Source of the DNA: Candidatus Nitrosopelagicus sp.
Lineage (GTDB): Archaea > Thermoproteota > Nitrososphaeria > Nitrososphaerales > Nitrosopumilaceae
Assembly (NCBI GenBank): GCA_028343215.1
Contig: JAOLYB010000002.1
Coordinates: 1 to 64,000, forward strand
Direction: 5' to 3'
Length of the DNA stretch: 64,000 nucleotides
Of this stretch, positions 50,252-58,325 are shown in pieces; the stretch's first letter is position 1; each line of letters begins with the position of its first letter. A program made the position numbers and the translations under genes. The notes beneath the pieces were generated by a model that searched no databases, was not told the DNA's origin, and saw only the letters and a program-made list of their open reading frames with translations.

Positions 50252-50683
50252 TTATACCACCATCTTTGCCAAATTTGCTATTCTTGGCCATTTTTCAGTA
50301 ACTTCTGATGCAACTGGACCTTTGATGTCGGTTCCTTTCATTTCACCTTCAGGAGTAATTAATACGCCTGCGTTATCTTCGAATTGAACTCTAACTCCAT
50401 TTGGTCTATGAACTACATATTTTTGTCTAATAATTACTGCACCGTGAATTTGTTTTCTTAATTCCGCTGGTCCTTTTTTTACTACGACATTGCAAAAGTC
50501 TCCTACAGAAGCTGCAGGAAGTCTTGATGTTCTTGTTTTATGCTGATGTACGTTAACTACTTCGATAATTTTTGCACCTGAATTGTCTGCACAAGTAATA
50601 CGTGCACCTACTGGAATTGATCTTGTGATGTATGGCTTGAAGTCTTCTACTCCTTTACTACCTTTACTACGTGCTCCGCCCAT
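50252..50683 (-). CDS. rpl14: Ribosomal protein uL14
   Basis: A 143-residue beta-barrel large-subunit protein at the subunit interface. Landmarks: TCADNSGAKIIEVVNVHQHK near 29-48, LPAASVGDFCNVVVKKGPAE and VRFEDN-type VQFEDNAGVLITPEGEMKGT. The N-terminal 20 residues are polar (GGARSKGSKGVEDFKP), as in archaeal forms. One-base overlap with uS17. Confidence 0.96.
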   Translation of the reverse strand: MGGARSKGSKGVEDFKPYITRSIPVGARITCADNSGAKIIEVVNVHQHKTRTSRLPAASVGDFCNVVVKKGPAELRKQIHGAVIIRQKYVVHRPNGVRVQFEDNAGVLITPEGEMKGTDIKGPVASEVTEKWPRIANLAKMVV

Positions 50684-51012
50684 TATTCTTTAACCTCCAC
50701 TACTACGAATGATACGGATTTTGCTATTGGTCTGCATTCTGCGGCAACAACTGTATCTCCTTCATTCACTTGTAAGTTTGATGGTACATGTGCATGAATT
50801 CTACTAGTACTTCTTCCATACCTTTTGAATTTACTAAAGTAAACTGGAGCCTCTTTTTGAAGTACAACTGTATCTTTTCCTTTTGATTTGACTACTTTGC
50901 CCTCAAATAATTTGCCGCGAACAGGAAGTGTTCCGTTGAATGGATTTTTTTTATCTCCTTCATGTGGTTCTTCTTTAGGGGCTTTTACATTAATTCCAAT
51001 ATTTCGTGTCAT
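50683..51012 (-). CDS. rps17: Ribosomal protein uS17
   Basis: A 109-residue OB-fold small-subunit protein. Landmarks: KKNPFNGTLPVRGKLFEGKV near 21-40, VVLQKEAPVYFSKFKRYGRS and HAHVPSNLQVNEGDTVVAAE. It binds 16S rRNA early in assembly. Archaeal length with an N-terminal extension. It overlaps the RNase P subunit gene by 4 bases. Confidence 0.95.
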   Translation of the reverse strand: MTRNIGINVKAPKEEPHEGDKKNPFNGTLPVRGKLFEGKVVKSKGKDTVVLQKEAPVYFSKFKRYGRSTSRIHAHVPSNLQVNEGDTVVAAECRPIAKSVSFVVVEVKE

Positions 51013-51266
51013 GCTAACATCTCCAGTCTTTCATGTGGTCTTTTGTTCAATTTAGTTGAATCTGTTTGAATTACTTCTCCGTTATTGCTTAATTGACATA
51101 TGTTTTTTGGAATACTTCTTTTCCCATTCTTGGTGTTTATTATAATCATATTTTTTGTTTCCATTATGATTTTACCATTAATTCCAATAATTTCATTATT
51201 TTTTGAATCTGAAATTGTTACCTCTTGTCCAATCAAATCAAATTCGCATTGTGTAGTTAGATTCAT
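51009..51266 (-). CDS. rnp1: RNase P protein component 1 (Rpp29/Pop4)
   Basis: An 85-residue Sm-like beta-barrel protein. Landmarks: FDLIGQEVTISDSKNNEIIG near 9-28, NGKIIMETKNMIIINTKNGK near 30-48, then an IPK strand. Rpp29 pairs with Rpp21 and helps RNase P recognise and cleave pre-tRNA leaders. Its place between uL29 and uS17 is the standard archaeal arrangement. It overlaps both neighbours by 4 bases. Confidence 0.92.
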   Translation of the reverse strand: MNLTTQCEFDLIGQEVTISDSKNNEIIGINGKIIMETKNMIIINTKNGKRSIPKNICQLSNNGEVIQTDSTKLNKRPHERLEMLA

Positions 51267-51466
51267 TCTTTCTTAACCTCATTTAGTCTTGTTAAAAGCC
51301 TTGCAACTTCTTTTCTTACTTTTCTGATTTTTCCCGTCTCTTTTCGGAGTGTTCCTTTGGCGTTTTCAGTTTGTAATTTTGATAATTCTGATCTCATTTG
51401 CTCTACTCTATCTCTCAGATCCTTTTCACTTAATTCTCTGATTGATTTCATTTTCAACATAGCCAT
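51263..51466 (-). CDS. rpl29: Ribosomal protein uL29
   Basis: A 67-residue two-helix protein near the peptide exit tunnel. Landmarks: MKSIRELSEKDLRDRVEQMR near 6-25 and KIRKVRKEVARLLTRLNEV near 47-65. In archaea it helps dock exit-site factors. Length and order are normal, with one-base overlap to uS3. Confidence 0.95.
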   Translation of the reverse strand: MAMLKMKSIRELSEKDLRDRVEQMRSELSKLQTENAKGTLRKETGKIRKVRKEVARLLTRLNEVKKE

Positions 51467-52212
51467 TATTTCATCTTCTCCTCTTCGTCTTCCATTGTAT
51501 CTCCCATTTCTTTCATCTTCTCCTCTTCAATTTTAATTATTTCTGACTCTGATTCTGCCTTTGCAAGTGCATCGTCTGCTTCTTTCTTGATTCTAACTTC
51601 TTCATCTTTTTGTTCCTGTGTTTTTCCTTTCATTTCGAATTCTGGAATTAATTTCTCTTTTTTAGCAATTCTTATTCTTACGCCAATTAGTCCCATGGCT
51701 GTTTCAACATGTGCAATATCTTCTGACACTATAACGTCTGCATGATGTCCTGCTCTTGGTAAAATTCCCTGTCTGTGTTTTTCAAATGCAGATCTATCTC
51801 CTCTTAATTTACCTGAAATCGTAATCTCTACTCCCATTGCACCTCCTTCCATAATTTGTTGAATTGTCCACATAGTTGCACGTCTGAATGCTGTACCTCT
51901 TTCAAGATGTGACGCCATTCTATTACACATTACTTCTGGAGATAATTCTGGTTTTGTAATTTCTTCAACTGCAATTTGTGGATTTTTTAATCCAAAGTCT
52001 GATTCTAATTTTTCAGTTAACTCTTTAATTCCTGTTCCTTTTCTACCAATTACGATTCCTGGTCTAGTTACATGTAGTACAACTCGTGTCCCTGTTGGTG
52101 TTTTTGAAACTTCTGCATTTTCAAATCCTGCGTCTTTAATTTTTGATCTTAAGTAATCTTTCAGCAACATCATGTTGTAATTATCTTTGATGACATTTTT
52201 TACTGCAGACAT
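51466..52212 (-). CDS. rps3: Ribosomal protein uS3 with an acidic C-terminal tail
   Basis: A 248-residue protein. The KH domain has [20 protein letters not shown] near 49-68 with the GRKG loop. The C-terminal domain includes [20 protein letters not shown] near 124-144. Residues 215-248 are an acidic E/K tail ([20 protein letters not shown]), more acidic than common. uS3 lines the mRNA entry path. It starts 2 bases after uL22. Confidence 0.95.
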   Translation of the reverse strand: MSAVKNVIKDNYNMMLLKDYLRSKIKDAGFENAEVSKTPTGTRVVLHVTRPGIVIGRKGTGIKELTEKLESDFGLKNPQIAVEEITKPELSPEVMCNRMASHLERGTAFRRATMWTIQQIMEGGAMGVEITISGKLRGDRSAFEKHRQGILPRAGHHADVIVSEDIAHVETAMGLIGVRIRIAKKEKLIPEFEMKGKTQEQKDEEVRIKKEADDALAKAESESEIIKIEEEKMKEMGDTMEDEEEKMK

Positions 52213-52214
52213 TT

Positions 52215-52673
52215 CTAAAACTCCTGTGCCACCAATTCTACGTGTGTCAAAACATCATTTTTATCGGTTGCACGACCTTGGGCTCTTGGAATAAATCTTT
52301 TAATCACTACACCTTTGTGTGTTGTTGCATTTATGATCTTTAATCTATCCATATCCATTCCCTTGTATTCTGCATTTGATTCTAAATTATCTAATAATTT
52401 CAAAAATTCCCCTGCTGTCTTCTCTGGATATCTTCCAGACATCATTCCTGGGTCACTTCTATGTCCAACTTGATTTTTAAATCGTCTAAATGGTATTGCT
52501 CGTTCTTTTGCAACAACGCTTAGCATGTAATCTCTAGCCTTTTCAAGTGTGAGCCCTTTGATTGCTTTTGCTGTTTCTCTTGCATGTTTATGTGAAATCT
52601 TTTTTTCACGAATTGCAGCTCTAACATGCTTTGTAGCATCATAATTTTGAAATGCGTAATTGTATCTTCCCAT
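52215..52673 (-). CDS. rpl22: Ribosomal protein uL22
   Basis: A 152-residue large-subunit protein that lines the exit tunnel. Landmarks: [20 protein letters not shown] at the start, [20 protein letters not shown] near 70-89 and the tunnel hairpin [24 protein letters not shown] three codons earlier overlaps the uS19 stop; the ATG at 52673 begins the conserved region and is preferred, but the GTG is possible. Confidence 0.94.
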   Translation of the reverse strand: MGRYNYAFQNYDATKHVRAAIREKKISHKHARETAKAIKGLTLEKARDYMLSVVAKERAIPFRRFKNQVGHRSDPGMMSGRYPEKTAGEFLKLLDNLESNAEYKGMDMDRLKIINATTHKGVVIKRFIPRAQGRATDKNDVLTHVELVAQEF

Positions 52674-52678
52674 TTTAA

Positions 52679-53077
52679 TCACTTTAGTGGCACATACAAA
52701 CTAGATCTTGATGCTCCTACTCCAGGTGCTCCATGATTCACTCTCTTGTTTGTAATTGCGTATTCTCCTATGTAATGTCCGACCATCTCTGCTCCGATTC
52801 CAATTGGTTTGAATTCTTTTCCGTCAAAGACGTTGACTGTCGTTCCTATCATGTATGGTAAAATTATTAAATCTCTTTGATGTGTCTTGATTGGATTTTT
52901 GTTTTTTCCTTCTTTTGCCTCTTTTATTTCTGCAATCAATTTCTTTTTGTTGTCTGAAAGTCCTCTTTTCAATGATCTTCTTTGTCTTGCATTTAGCAAT
53001 ACAAATAATTCATCATTTGGGAGTTTTTGTAACTCTTCTGTTGTTTTCCCTTTATAGCTATTTACTACTTTGACCAT
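52679..53077 (-). CDS. rps19: Ribosomal protein uS19
   Basis: A 132-residue small-subunit head protein. Landmarks: IKTHQRDLIILPYMIGTTVN near 62-81 and GEYAITNKRVNHGAPGVGAS near 103-122 as expected. The N-terminal extension (YKGKTTEELQKLPNDE) is archaeal. It has its own upstream TATA and Shine-Dalgarno elements (53087-53123), unlike its neighbours. uL2 would normally precede it and is missing. Confidence 0.95.
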   Translation of the reverse strand: MVKVVNSYKGKTTEELQKLPNDELFVLLNARQRRSLKRGLSDNKKKLIAEIKEAKEGKNKNPIKTHQRDLIILPYMIGTTVNVFDGKEFKPIGIGAEMVGHYIGEYAITNKRVNHGAPGVGASRSSLYVPLK

Positions 53078-53086
53078 TTCTACATG

Positions 53087-53123
53087 TCTCCTTGCAAAAT
53101 TCTGATTTTATGAGTCATTTATA
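53087..53123 (-). promoter_or_regulatory. Internal promoter and Shine-Dalgarno site before uS19
   Basis: On the minus strand, TATAAA (complement of 53118-53123) lies about 43 bases before the uS19 ATG, and AAGGAGA (complement of 53087-53093) lies 9 bases before it. This gives a short leadered mRNA beginning after uL23, exactly where uL2 is absent, so the lower operon may be transcribed separately. Confidence 0.55.
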
Positions 53124-53127
53124 CTAA

Positions 53128-53394
53128 TCACATCATTCCGACTTTATTTGCCAAGTCTCTTGCTTTATCTGGAGAGTTAAATCTAACAAATGCTTTTTTC
53201 CCATAAATTGTTCTGGCTGTTTTTACGTTTATTGCATCTTCATTGTACAGTACTTTTACGGCTTCAATTATCTGTGATTTTGTTGCTTCTTTTTCAACTA
53301 AAAAGCAAATTTTTTGTTCATTTTCTACTAATGCATATGTCTTTTCTGTAATGTATGGTCTTAGAATAATTTTTGTTGCAGCCTCTACATTCAT
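53128..53394 (-). CDS. rpl23: Ribosomal protein uL23
   Basis: An 88-residue protein near the tunnel exit, a docking site for SRP and chaperones. Landmarks: ILRPYITEKTYALVENEQKI near 10-29 and VLYNEDAINVKTARTIYGKK near 48-67. Its start overlaps uL4 by 4 bases, and a promoter for uS19 follows it. Confidence 0.95.
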   Translation of the reverse strand: MNVEAATKIILRPYITEKTYALVENEQKICFLVEKEATKSQIIEAVKVLYNEDAINVKTARTIYGKKAFVRFNSPDKARDLANKVGMM

Positions 53395-54203
53395 TTCAAA
53401 GTCACCATTAATTCTAGATGTCGTGATTTAATTTCTGCAATCTCTTCAATTGCTTTCTTTGAGAATACTGTTAATCTAATCAAAGTTCCACCTGGTGCTA
53501 AATTGAGAACACTTAGGTTCTTTGCTTCACACACATCAATTCCTTTTATAGCTCCGGCTGCTTTTGAAATATTTTCTGATTTTGATACTACGAATAATGC
53601 ACTCTTTCCTACCTTTGAAACTCTACCTCTTAATGCAACTTTACCTGTTCTTCTTTTTCTATTTTTTAATCTATTAACATCTTGTGTAATTTTCAAATCT
53701 TCTAGAATTTTGATTAATTCTGATGTTTTTGTAATTTTTTCTATATCGTCTGAAACTATCACTGGGAATGCCTCAATTCCTTCTACTTTGTGACCTCTCT
53801 TTTCAACTAATTCTTTTGATGTTGTTGCAGCTAGTGCTGAACATAATGCTAGTTTATTTTCTTTTTTATTTATTTTCTTGTAAATGACTTTAGCAGCAAT
53901 TGGTGGATGTGCTTGACGTCCTCCTCGGGTTGATGCTACTTCTCCAGCTTGTCCTGCTCGACCCCCTCCGCCACCTTTGATTTTAGCAATTCTTGCAACG
54001 CCTCTACCAGTTGGCGGATCATTTGAGTCTGCAACTACTTCCATTCCTGCTGTTGGTTTTGTGGAGTGTTTTTGGAAAGAATGTGTTTGTAAGTTTATGA
54101 ATGCTCTATGAATCAGTGTACGATTAACTTCAGTTTCAAATACATTTGGAAGTTCAATGTCACTATCTTTCTTACCGTTTATTGTCAAAACAGATCTTTT
54201 CAT
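53391..54203 (-). CDS. rpl4: Ribosomal protein uL4
   Basis: A 270-residue large-subunit protein with a long tunnel loop. Landmarks: ELPNVFETEVNRTLIHRAF near 17-35, the loop GRGVARIAKIKGGGGGRAGQ near 66-85, and SALAATTSKELVEKRGHKVE near 122-141. Archaeal/eukaryotic type. One-base overlap with uL3. Confidence 0.95.
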   Translation of the reverse strand: MKRSVLTINGKKDSDIELPNVFETEVNRTLIHRAFINLQTHSFQKHSTKPTAGMEVVADSNDPPTGRGVARIAKIKGGGGGRAGQAGEVASTRGGRQAHPPIAAKVIYKKINKKENKLALCSALAATTSKELVEKRGHKVEGIEAFPVIVSDDIEKITKTSELIKILEDLKITQDVNRLKNRKRRTGKVALRGRVSKVGKSALFVVSKSENISKAAGAIKGIDVCEAKNLSVLNLAPGGTLIRLTVFSKKAIEEIAEIKSRHLELMVTLK

Positions 54204-55198
54204 TAAATTACAACCTCCAATACATTTGGTTTTACTAGCTTCTTTGGTTCGTTTCTAATCTGTTTTCTAAGTTTGATTAATCTTCTGTATGTTCCTGGAA
54301 CTGAACCTTTTACAATTATGAAATCTCCTGTAACATTTCCAAAGTGTTTGAATCCTCCATCAGGATTTATTTTAAATTCTTCTTTTTCTGTATTACTCAT
54401 TATCATTATTCTTTTATCATATTCCACTCTTTGATGGAATCCTGTTTGTCCTGCTCTTGGAACTGTATACATGACGCTCTGTGGTGAAATAGGACCCAAT
54501 GACCCAATTTCTCTGACAGTTTTTCTTGATTTATGTTGTTTTCTTTTTGCGCCCCATCTGTAAATTACTCCTTGCCATCCTTTTCCTTTTGTAATTGCTG
54601 CAGTATCTACATAGGTTCCACTTTCAAACACTTGGTCTACTTTAACGGTTTTTCCTAAGAGATCTTTTGTGAATGCAAACTGTTTTGGTATGTCTCCGCC
54701 TTCGACTTTAACTTCAAAAATGTAAGGTTTCTTCATCTCTAAATTAACATCAACTGGTGTTGTTGTAACTATTGCAAAAATCTCTTTAATTTTTCTCAAA
54801 TGTTTTGCTGCTTCATCAATTGGGGTTCCTTCTGTTTTAATTTTTAAATTATTTTGTACATTTTTCGGTAAATCTTTTGCAAATGAATCAAATTCTGCGT
54901 TTCTTGTATGATTGGTATCTACTGAATATCCTCTAATTCCTACTATTGTAATTGGTGGGGTTGCGATGACTGTTCCAAGTGTTACAAGTTGTTTTCCATG
55001 ACTTGGTGTGTGTTCTCTGTCATCTATGCTTACTAGTTGTACACATCCTGCTTTGTATCCTGCATGTGCGAGTAATCTTGGTTCGTCACTGTTTACTTTT
55101 GGCCATGCTCGAACTCGTGCTTCCATACTTTTTGCACGTATTCTAGGAGAATATGCTAAACTTCCTCTTCTTGGTTGACTGCGTTTTCTATGTCCCAT
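54203..55198 (-). CDS. rpl3: Ribosomal protein uL3
   Basis: A 331-residue large-subunit protein that reaches toward the peptidyl-transferase centre. It starts MGHRKRSQPRRGSLAYSPR, the conserved archaeal N-terminus. Further landmarks: TKGKGWQGVIYRWGAKRKQH near 203-222 and AGQTGFHQRVEYDKRIM. The ATG at 55198 is preferred over one 10 codons upstream because that one overlaps a TATA-like catatatg (about 55227-55234). First gene of the block. Confidence 0.95.
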   Translation of the reverse strand: MGHRKRSQPRRGSLAYSPRIRAKSMEARVRAWPKVNSDEPRLLAHAGYKAGCVQLVSIDDREHTPSHGKQLVTLGTVIATPPITIVGIRGYSVDTNHTRNAEFDSFAKDLPKNVQNNLKIKTEGTPIDEAAKHLRKIKEIFAIVTTTPVDVNLEMKKPYIFEVKVEGGDIPKQFAFTKDLLGKTVKVDQVFESGTYVDTAAITKGKGWQGVIYRWGAKRKQHKSRKTVREIGSLGPISPQSVMYTVPRAGQTGFHQRVEYDKRIMIMSNTEKEEFKINPDGGFKHFGNVTGDFIIVKGSVPGTYRRLIKLRKQIRNEPKKLVKPNVLEVVI

Positions 55199-55275
55199 GG
55201 ATAAATGAAAAGTCTCGTTAACCCCCATATATGCTATGAAAATCTCAATTTTCTTTACTTTTTATTGAAATATTT

Positions 55276-55386
55276 CTATGGCGAATATAATTCTGAAATC
55301 ATTGAAAAAATTGTAACGGCACCAATTCCAACTCCTGCAATTCCAACTAATACTGCCAATATCAAAAATTTTCTCTGATTGTTCAT
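55276..55386 (-). CDS. 36-residue single-helix membrane protein
   Basis: A small frame between uL3 and the SPOUT methyltransferase: MNNQRKFLILAVLVGIAGVG, then IGAVTIFSMISELYSP. One membrane helix with basic residues on the inner side. It could have its own promoter (AT-rich aaataaatgg on the minus strand, about 26 bases upstream). Unknown function; similar tiny proteins recur in the window. Confidence 0.55.
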   Translation of the reverse strand: MNNQRKFLILAVLVGIAGVGIGAVTIFSMISELYSP

Positions 55387-55411
55387 ATCGAAATTATAAT
55401 TTTTTTACCAT

Positions 55412-56230
55412 TTATTTGTTAAATATCTGGCCATTGATAATTGATAAACATCCTAGAATTGCTTCTTCAAGACGAACCGTTTCTGTTCCTTGATGTGGAA
55501 AGAAGTTCCATGCTTTGAAATTTTGAATATTACTGATCTTCTTATCTAGCATCTCATGAATTCCTTTGTCAGTTGTACCAAATACTACTAGAATCTCTTC
55601 TTTTGAAGATAGGATTTTATTCATATCTTCATTCTTGAACTTTTTTGATTTTCTACTTGTAAGTATTTTTGGTCCTTTCCATTCCGTTAACAATGTAAAT
55701 AAATTTCCACCATGTTTTACATTATAACTCCAAAAATCTGGTATTTGGTCTTTTTCCATATCATACACTGTAAAATTTGGAAATGTATCTTTAATTTTTA
55801 CAATTGTTCTTTTATCAATTTGTTTTTTACCATGATATGGAATTGAATGGTCTATACCAATATCGATAAATTTTTTTCCGTCTTTTGGAAAAATTACTCC
55901 TTCTCTAATGTCACCTTTTTTTACTTGTTTGGCATCTGACGTTCCAGTTTGATTAGGCATTTTAATTGGCGATAATGCCCCTACGAATTGTAGTAATCCT
56001 GATTTTGGATACAAACGTTTTCTAAAATGCTGTGGTGTTTCAAGATATCTAAGAATCATTGATAACAATTTTGAATCCGTTTCAAACTCTCGTCCATCTT
56101 TGTAAATTATTATATTATTAATCTGAAATATTCCTGCCGCACGTGCAATTTGGAATATTTTTCGAGTTTTATTTTCATGTTTTTTTTCATCTTTTAATGA
56201 TGAATCAGGTATTGCAATTGATAATTTCAT
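55412..56230 (-). CDS. SPOUT-type RNA methyltransferase (DUF171/SPOUT1-like)
   Basis: A 272-residue protein of the SPOUT superfamily. The N-terminal strand MKLSIAIPDSSLKDEKKHEN begins the alpha/beta fold. A beta insert (about 85-170, KGDIREGVIFPKDGKKFIDI) is OB-like, and the C-terminal trefoil-knot region has ILVVFGTTDKGIHEMLD near 210-226 and FFPHQGTETVRLEEAILGC near 240-258. This is the typical SAM-binding knot signature. Archaeal members sit next to rpl3 and may methylate rRNA, but the substrate is unproven. Stop codon at 55412. Confidence 0.85.
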   Translation of the reverse strand: MKLSIAIPDSSLKDEKKHENKTRKIFQIARAAGIFQINNIIIYKDGREFETDSKLLSMILRYLETPQHFRKRLYPKSGLLQFVGALSPIKMPNQTGTSDAKQVKKGDIREGVIFPKDGKKFIDIGIDHSIPYHGKKQIDKRTIVKIKDTFPNFTVYDMEKDQIPDFWSYNVKHGGNLFTLLTEWKGPKILTSRKSKKFKNEDMNKILSSKEEILVVFGTTDKGIHEMLDKKISNIQNFKAWNFFPHQGTETVRLEEAILGCLSIINGQIFNK

Positions 56231-56260
56231 TTTAAATTCTAAATGGTTGGTAAAAATTAT

Positions 56261-56998
56261 TTATTTTCCATCAGCTGGATATTTTGATTTTGCATTTGCG
56301 GCAAACTTTGTTATTTCTTCGTTTTTAATAAATTCAAAAACTCCCTGTTCTCCAGATACTTTTGACATCTTGATGTGTTCAATTCCTTCTTTTGTTTCAC
56401 TTGAAATGTAAATTGATGCAATAGCTAGTGATGCTGCATCATCTAATGACATATCTTCTTTGTAATTCTTTTCTAGAAATTCATTAACCACGTCAGAATT
56501 AGCACCAATTGATATTGCATTGTATGAAATGTATGAGCCACTTGGGTCTGTCATATACAAATTAGTTCCTGCAGGATCAATTCCTCCAATGATTAGTGAA
56601 ACTCCAATTGGTCTTGCTCCGCCATATTGTGTATATTGTTGACATTGATCAGCTAAATGTTTGGCTACTGTTTCAACCTCTACTGCTTCATCGTATACTA
56701 GTTTGTTACTTTGAGAAAATGTTCTTGCTGTATCAATTTGTGAACGTGCATCTGGAATGTATCCTGCTGCTGCTGCGCCAATATGATAATCAATTTGAAA
56801 TATTTTTTGGGGAGTATTAATAATCTGTAATTTTCTTGATTTTTCTTCTACTGCAATAATTACGCCATCTTTTGTTCTAATTCCTACTGCAAGTGCACCT
56901 CTTCTAACGGTCTCAATTGCATATTCTACTTGATATAATCTTCCGTCTGGTGAGAATACTGTGATTGCACGGTCATAACCTTGTTGTGATGGCATCAT
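56261..56998 (-). CDS. psmA: Proteasome alpha subunit
   Basis: A 245-residue 20S proteasome alpha subunit. The start MMPSQQGYDRAITVFSPDGR with the following LYQVEYAIETVRRGALAVGI is the alpha-type N-terminal gate and helix H0. There is no catalytic Thr, as expected. Alpha rings gate the beta chamber and bind the PAN ATPase. The M1 aminopeptidase and a JAMM protein elsewhere in the window belong to related degradation pathways. It is the first minus-strand gene before the SPOUT and ribosomal genes. Confidence 0.96.
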   Translation of the reverse strand: MMPSQQGYDRAITVFSPDGRLYQVEYAIETVRRGALAVGIRTKDGVIIAVEEKSRKLQIINTPQKIFQIDYHIGAAAAGYIPDARSQIDTARTFSQSNKLVYDEAVEVETVAKHLADQCQQYTQYGGARPIGVSLIIGGIDPAGTNLYMTDPSGSYISYNAISIGANSDVVNEFLEKNYKEDMSLDDAASLAIASIYISSETKEGIEHIKMSKVSGEQGVFEFIKNEEITKFAANAKSKYPADGK

Positions 56999-57050
56999 GA
57001 TAATCTAATTCCTTGCCATTCTTGATATAACGGTTACGCAAATTGCTACT

Positions 57051-57170
57051 ATGGGTTACAAAGAAAAAATTGTTGTGATCACATTAGGCTCATTTGCTGC
57101 TATAATCATTGGCTTTGCCATCTTTAATACTGCGTGCAGGCATTCATTTTTCAGCTTTATTGGATGTTGA
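57051..57170 (+). CDS. 39-residue single-helix membrane protein
   Basis: A small frame: MGYKEKIVVITLGSFAAIII, then GFAIFNTACRHSFFSFIGC. It has one membrane helix and two Cys near the C-terminus. A TATA-like gatataacg lies about 25 bases before the ATG. It lies between divergent psmA and a plus-strand gene. Function unknown; the Cys could bind metal. Confidence 0.6.
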   Translation: MGYKEKIVVITLGSFAAIIIGFAIFNTACRHSFFSFIGC

Positions 57171-57237
57171 AAAAAATACTATATTGTTTAATGAAATTTA
57201 GCAAATTTATGATATTCTAGTAATTATCATTAAATTC

Positions 57238-57570
57238 ATGGTAAGGGATCTTTCAATTACATCCAAAGACGATCTATCTGAAGATGACATTGTAAAAATT
57301 AAATCATATTTTTCTGATATGCCTATCTCTGAGATATTGAGCGGTTTAAAATTTGCAAAAAATCGATGGGATGCAAAAGATGCGGGTACTCTAAAAGTCG
57401 GCAGAAAAAGTATAATCGGTAATGAGGTTCATTCAATAACTCCTGAACAAGCTACTTGGAGATTAAATAATTGGAAATTAATGATTAAGAATTATAGAAA
57501 GCGTGGTTACAGTTATCCAACAATTTCTAGAATTAAAAAATTACTACAAGAAATTAAGAAAAAAAATTAA
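57238..57570 (+). CDS. Conserved-looking basic protein, unknown
   Basis: A 110-residue protein: IKSYFSDMPISEILSGLKFA near 24-43, the basic region RKSIIGNEVHSITPEQATWR near 56-75, then RLNNWKLMIKNYRKRGYSYP, and a lysine-rich end. It is mostly helical and could bind nucleic acid. It overlaps the CdvB paralogue convergently by 4 bases. No known family. Confidence 0.7.
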   Translation: MVRDLSITSKDDLSEDDIVKIKSYFSDMPISEILSGLKFAKNRWDAKDAGTLKVGRKSIIGNEVHSITPEQATWRLNNWKLMIKNYRKRGYSYPTISRIKKLLQEIKKKN

Positions 57571-58226
57571 ATTGCTTCTCTTTCTCTTAGTATGTCGTCA
57601 ACACTATTTCTGCTAACTGGTGGCTCTGGCATACTTTGTCTAGTTTGACCTTCTACCATTGCTTGTGCCTCATCTAGTATTGATTGCGCTTCTCCGTTTG
57701 ATGTTGTAAATTCTCCCATGGTTCCTTCACTTGTGATAGTTGTACCTGTTGCAATATCTCCTAACATGCTTGATAGGTCTTGCATTGATTCTGCAACTTC
57801 TGGCATCATACCACCTAGTGATGTACTTAGTCCTTTGATTAATGACATGCATGGGCTTAATGTTACTACCACATCTCCTAATTCTGAAACCGTGTTTAAT
57901 CTAATCTGAACTTGCTCCATTGATAATTTTGCATTACTGACAGTTTTGTTATTTTTTCTAATTTCTGCTAATTCTGTCGCATACATTTTTGCATATGCCT
58001 GATTGTTTGTTTTTGTTGCTTCTACTATTTTATCCATAAACATTGAATCTTTTTGTTTTAATTTTTGTTCTGTTTCTCCTAATTTTGAAATTTGCTGTTG
58101 CAGTCTTTTTTGTGCTACGTCTAATCTATTTTTTAGTGGAGCGTCTGGTTTTACGGTACCCATAAATTTTTGAGATAATGTCTCTTTACTCTTCAATACA
58201 TTCCATTTCTCTGAAAATGATACCAT
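57567..58226 (-). CDS. CdvB paralogue (ESCRT-III/Snf7-like protein)
   Basis: A 219-residue helical protein of the archaeal ESCRT-III type. The basic first helix (SEKWNVLKSKETLSQKF) is followed by the long hairpin (LKNRLDVAQKRLQQQISKLG, then NAKLSMEQVQIRLNTVSELG). The C-terminus is Ser/Thr/Glu-rich and ends in a basic-acidic helix (SVDDILREREAI). Cdv proteins form polymers that constrict membranes at division. The C-terminal winged-helix found in CdvB proper is not visible, so it is a paralogue. The start at 58226 fits a TATA element (ctataaaatg on the minus strand) about 27 bases upstream. Confidence 0.88.
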   Translation of the reverse strand: MVSFSEKWNVLKSKETLSQKFMGTVKPDAPLKNRLDVAQKRLQQQISKLGETEQKLKQKDSMFMDKIVEATKTNNQAYAKMYATELAEIRKNNKTVSNAKLSMEQVQIRLNTVSELGDVVVTLSPCMSLIKGLSTSLGGMMPEVAESMQDLSSMLGDIATGTTITSEGTMGEFTTSNGEAQSILDEAQAMVEGQTRQSMPEPPVSRNSVDDILREREAI

Positions 58227-58325
58227 GTAAAGAATTGAAAAATTTGGCATTTTATAGCGCGACTAAAAAAAATTAATCTAAATGGATCAATTTTTCTTAA
58301 GTAATCTTCAATTTCATTAATGAAA

